In this document: positions 63,110-64,000 of the stretch, piece by piece
Layout of the letters: every line of letters begins with the position of its first letter
Position numbering within the stretch: the first letter of the stretch is position 1
Origin: Flavobacterium sp. YO12
GTDB taxonomy: Bacteria; Bacteroidota; Bacteroidia; Flavobacteriales; Flavobacteriaceae
NCBI RefSeq assembly: GCF_004119495.1
Contig: NZ_NRQU01000004.1
Span: forward strand, 1-64,000
Length of the DNA stretch: 64,000 nucleotides
Direction of reading: 5' to 3'
The notes under the pieces: model-generated
Told to the model about the DNA's origin: nothing
Database searches by the model: none
The model's input: only the letters and a program-made list of their open reading frames with translations
Translations under genes and position numbers: made by a program

Positions 63110-64000
63110 TTAAACTGATTCTCTCACAATCAATTCTCCTTTTTTGAGACTTTTTTCTATTTCAAATTTCTCCATATTGGTCATCTGACTCAATAACAAT
63201 TGTATTGATTTGACCGCAATATCGTTAATAGGCTGCGAAATAACTGTTATTTTTGGTGTATGAAGTTTAAAACTGTCATGATCATCAAAACTAATAACCG
63301 AAACATCGTCTGGTATCGTTTTTCCAACTTTTTTAAAAGCTTGTAAACCTGCAAGCCCCATATAGTTTGTTAAAAACAAAACGGCATCAATTTGCGGATT
63401 TTTTTCTAAAAAACTTACAATTGCTGCAACTCTGGTTTCTTCAGTGCTGTTGTACTCCATATGAAGCACCAGCGAATCATTATAAATACCAGCTTCTTTT
63501 AATGCATCTCGACATCCGTCTTCTCGTGATTTCATCTGAATCATTTCAGAAGTGATGTTTACAATAGCGATGTTCTTACGGCCTTTATCGATCAAAAATT
63601 TTGCTGCAGAATTTGACGCCTCATAATTATCCATTACGACATGGCTCACATTTTGTCCTGCAAAATATCGGTCAATTAATACTACAGGCTTTTTTAGTCT
63701 CAAAAGCAAATCAATACTGCTTTCAATATTTTGTGTCGGAGTAATAATAAATCCATCCACATTTGCCTGCAGTAAACTATGTATTAACTCCTCAGAACGT
63801 TCATCATTACCGCCTGTACTGCAATAAAAAACGCGATAATCAATATTTCTTGCTTCATCCTCTATCACCCGCGCAAGATCAGCAAAAAACTGATTCGAAA
63901 TATCCTCAACAATTAACCCGATAGATCTCGTTTTACCCGTTCTTAGACTTGTCGCTATCATACTTGGTCGATAATTAAGTTTTTCAGCAACTTGCTGTAC
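63110..64000 (-). CDS. LacI-family transcriptional regulator, N-terminus beyond window end
   Basis: The frame is open to the window end, so the helix-turn-helix start is missing. Visible residues begin VQQVAEKLNYRPSMIATSLR, the end of a LacI HTH and hinge helix. The periplasmic-binding-protein-like sensor domain follows: RSIGLIVEDISNQFFADLA, NVDGFIITPTQ, KPVVLIDRY, VVMDNYEASNSAAKFLID, GCRDALKEAG, AVLFLTNYMGLAGLQAF and VISFDDHDSFKLHTPKITVISQPI. It is on the same strand and directly upstream of the mannan operon, so it is likely its regulator, responding to mannose or a mannose derivative. Confidence 0.9.
   Translation of the reverse strand, partial: VQQVAEKLNYRPSMIATSLRTGKTRSIGLIVEDISNQFFADLARVIEDEARNIDYRVFYCSTGGNDERSEELIHSLLQANVDGFIITPTQNIESSIDLLLRLKKPVVLIDRYFAGQNVSHVVMDNYEASNSAAKFLIDKGRKNIAIVNITSEMIQMKSREDGCRDALKEAGIYNDSLVLHMEYNSTEETRVAAIVSFLEKNPQIDAVLFLTNYMGLAGLQAFKKVGKTIPDDVSVISFDDHDSFKLHTPKITVISQPINDIAVKSIQLLLSQMTNMEKFEIEKSLKKGELIVRESV

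Overview
The window looks like a chromosome segment of a Flavobacterium-type member of the Bacteroidota. It is AT-rich, and it carries two SusC/SusD outer-membrane uptake pairs, lipoprotein signals, a DUF2490 protein, families typical of this phylum (GH92, GH125, GHL10, DUF5009) and several kinds of short palindromic repeat between genes. I see no rRNA, tRNA, CRISPR array, transposase or phage gene.

Layout. (1) 1-7.2 kb: a truncated collagen-like repeat protein, a YegP-like protein, two histidine kinases, a degenerate receiver-like protein and a LuxR-type response regulator. Three copies of a distinctive palindrome, TTGTAGAA-N4-TTCTACAA, lie among them, each with an extra half-site exactly 22 bp to its left. 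(2) 7.5-9.7 kb: an OmpA-family protein and a DUF2490 outer-membrane protein. (3) 10-16.6 kb: a probable metal-efflux operon (small Cys-rich protein, TolC, RND pump, RND adaptor, Cys-rich lipoprotein), followed by a convergent MFS exporter. (4) 18.6-43.1 kb: a peptidoglycan-fragment salvage locus. The minus arm carries a serine hydrolase, a GHL10 glycosidase, an esterase, an FAD/Fe-S D-2-hydroxyacid dehydrogenase and a DeoR regulator. The plus arm carries SusC, SusD, a DUF4397 lipoprotein, NamZ, MurQ, a sodium:solute symporter, a NagZ-serine hydrolase fusion, AnmK and a DUF5009 membrane protein, with a class D beta-lactamase at the end. (5) 43.1-48.3 kb: repeat-rich DNA, a TPR/HTH regulator, an LCIB-type carbonic anhydrase homologue and a DoxD-DoxA fusion. 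(6) 48.3-64 kb: a minus-strand mannan or N-glycan utilization locus with a LacI-type regulator (cut by the window end), SusC, SusD, GH2, two GH92, GH125 and a ROK kinase.

How they fit together. In the salvage locus SusC/SusD would import wall fragments. NamZ, NagZ and the serine hydrolases would release GlcNAc, MurNAc and peptide. AnmK and MurQ would convert anhydro-MurNAc to GlcNAc-6-P plus D-lactate, and the large flavoprotein is a good candidate for oxidizing that D-lactate. In the mannan locus GH92, GH125 and GH2 would strip alpha-mannose and the core beta-mannose. One GH92 has Gln where the family general acid Glu is expected, which points to a phosphomannosyl substrate.

Sequence quality. 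Five genes (YegP-like, PAS kinase, SusC, MurQ, symporter) are split by six one-base frameshifts, all inside runs of 4-7 A or T. This looks like residual homopolymer sequencing error rather than real gene decay, so the genes are annotated at full length with the breakpoints stated.
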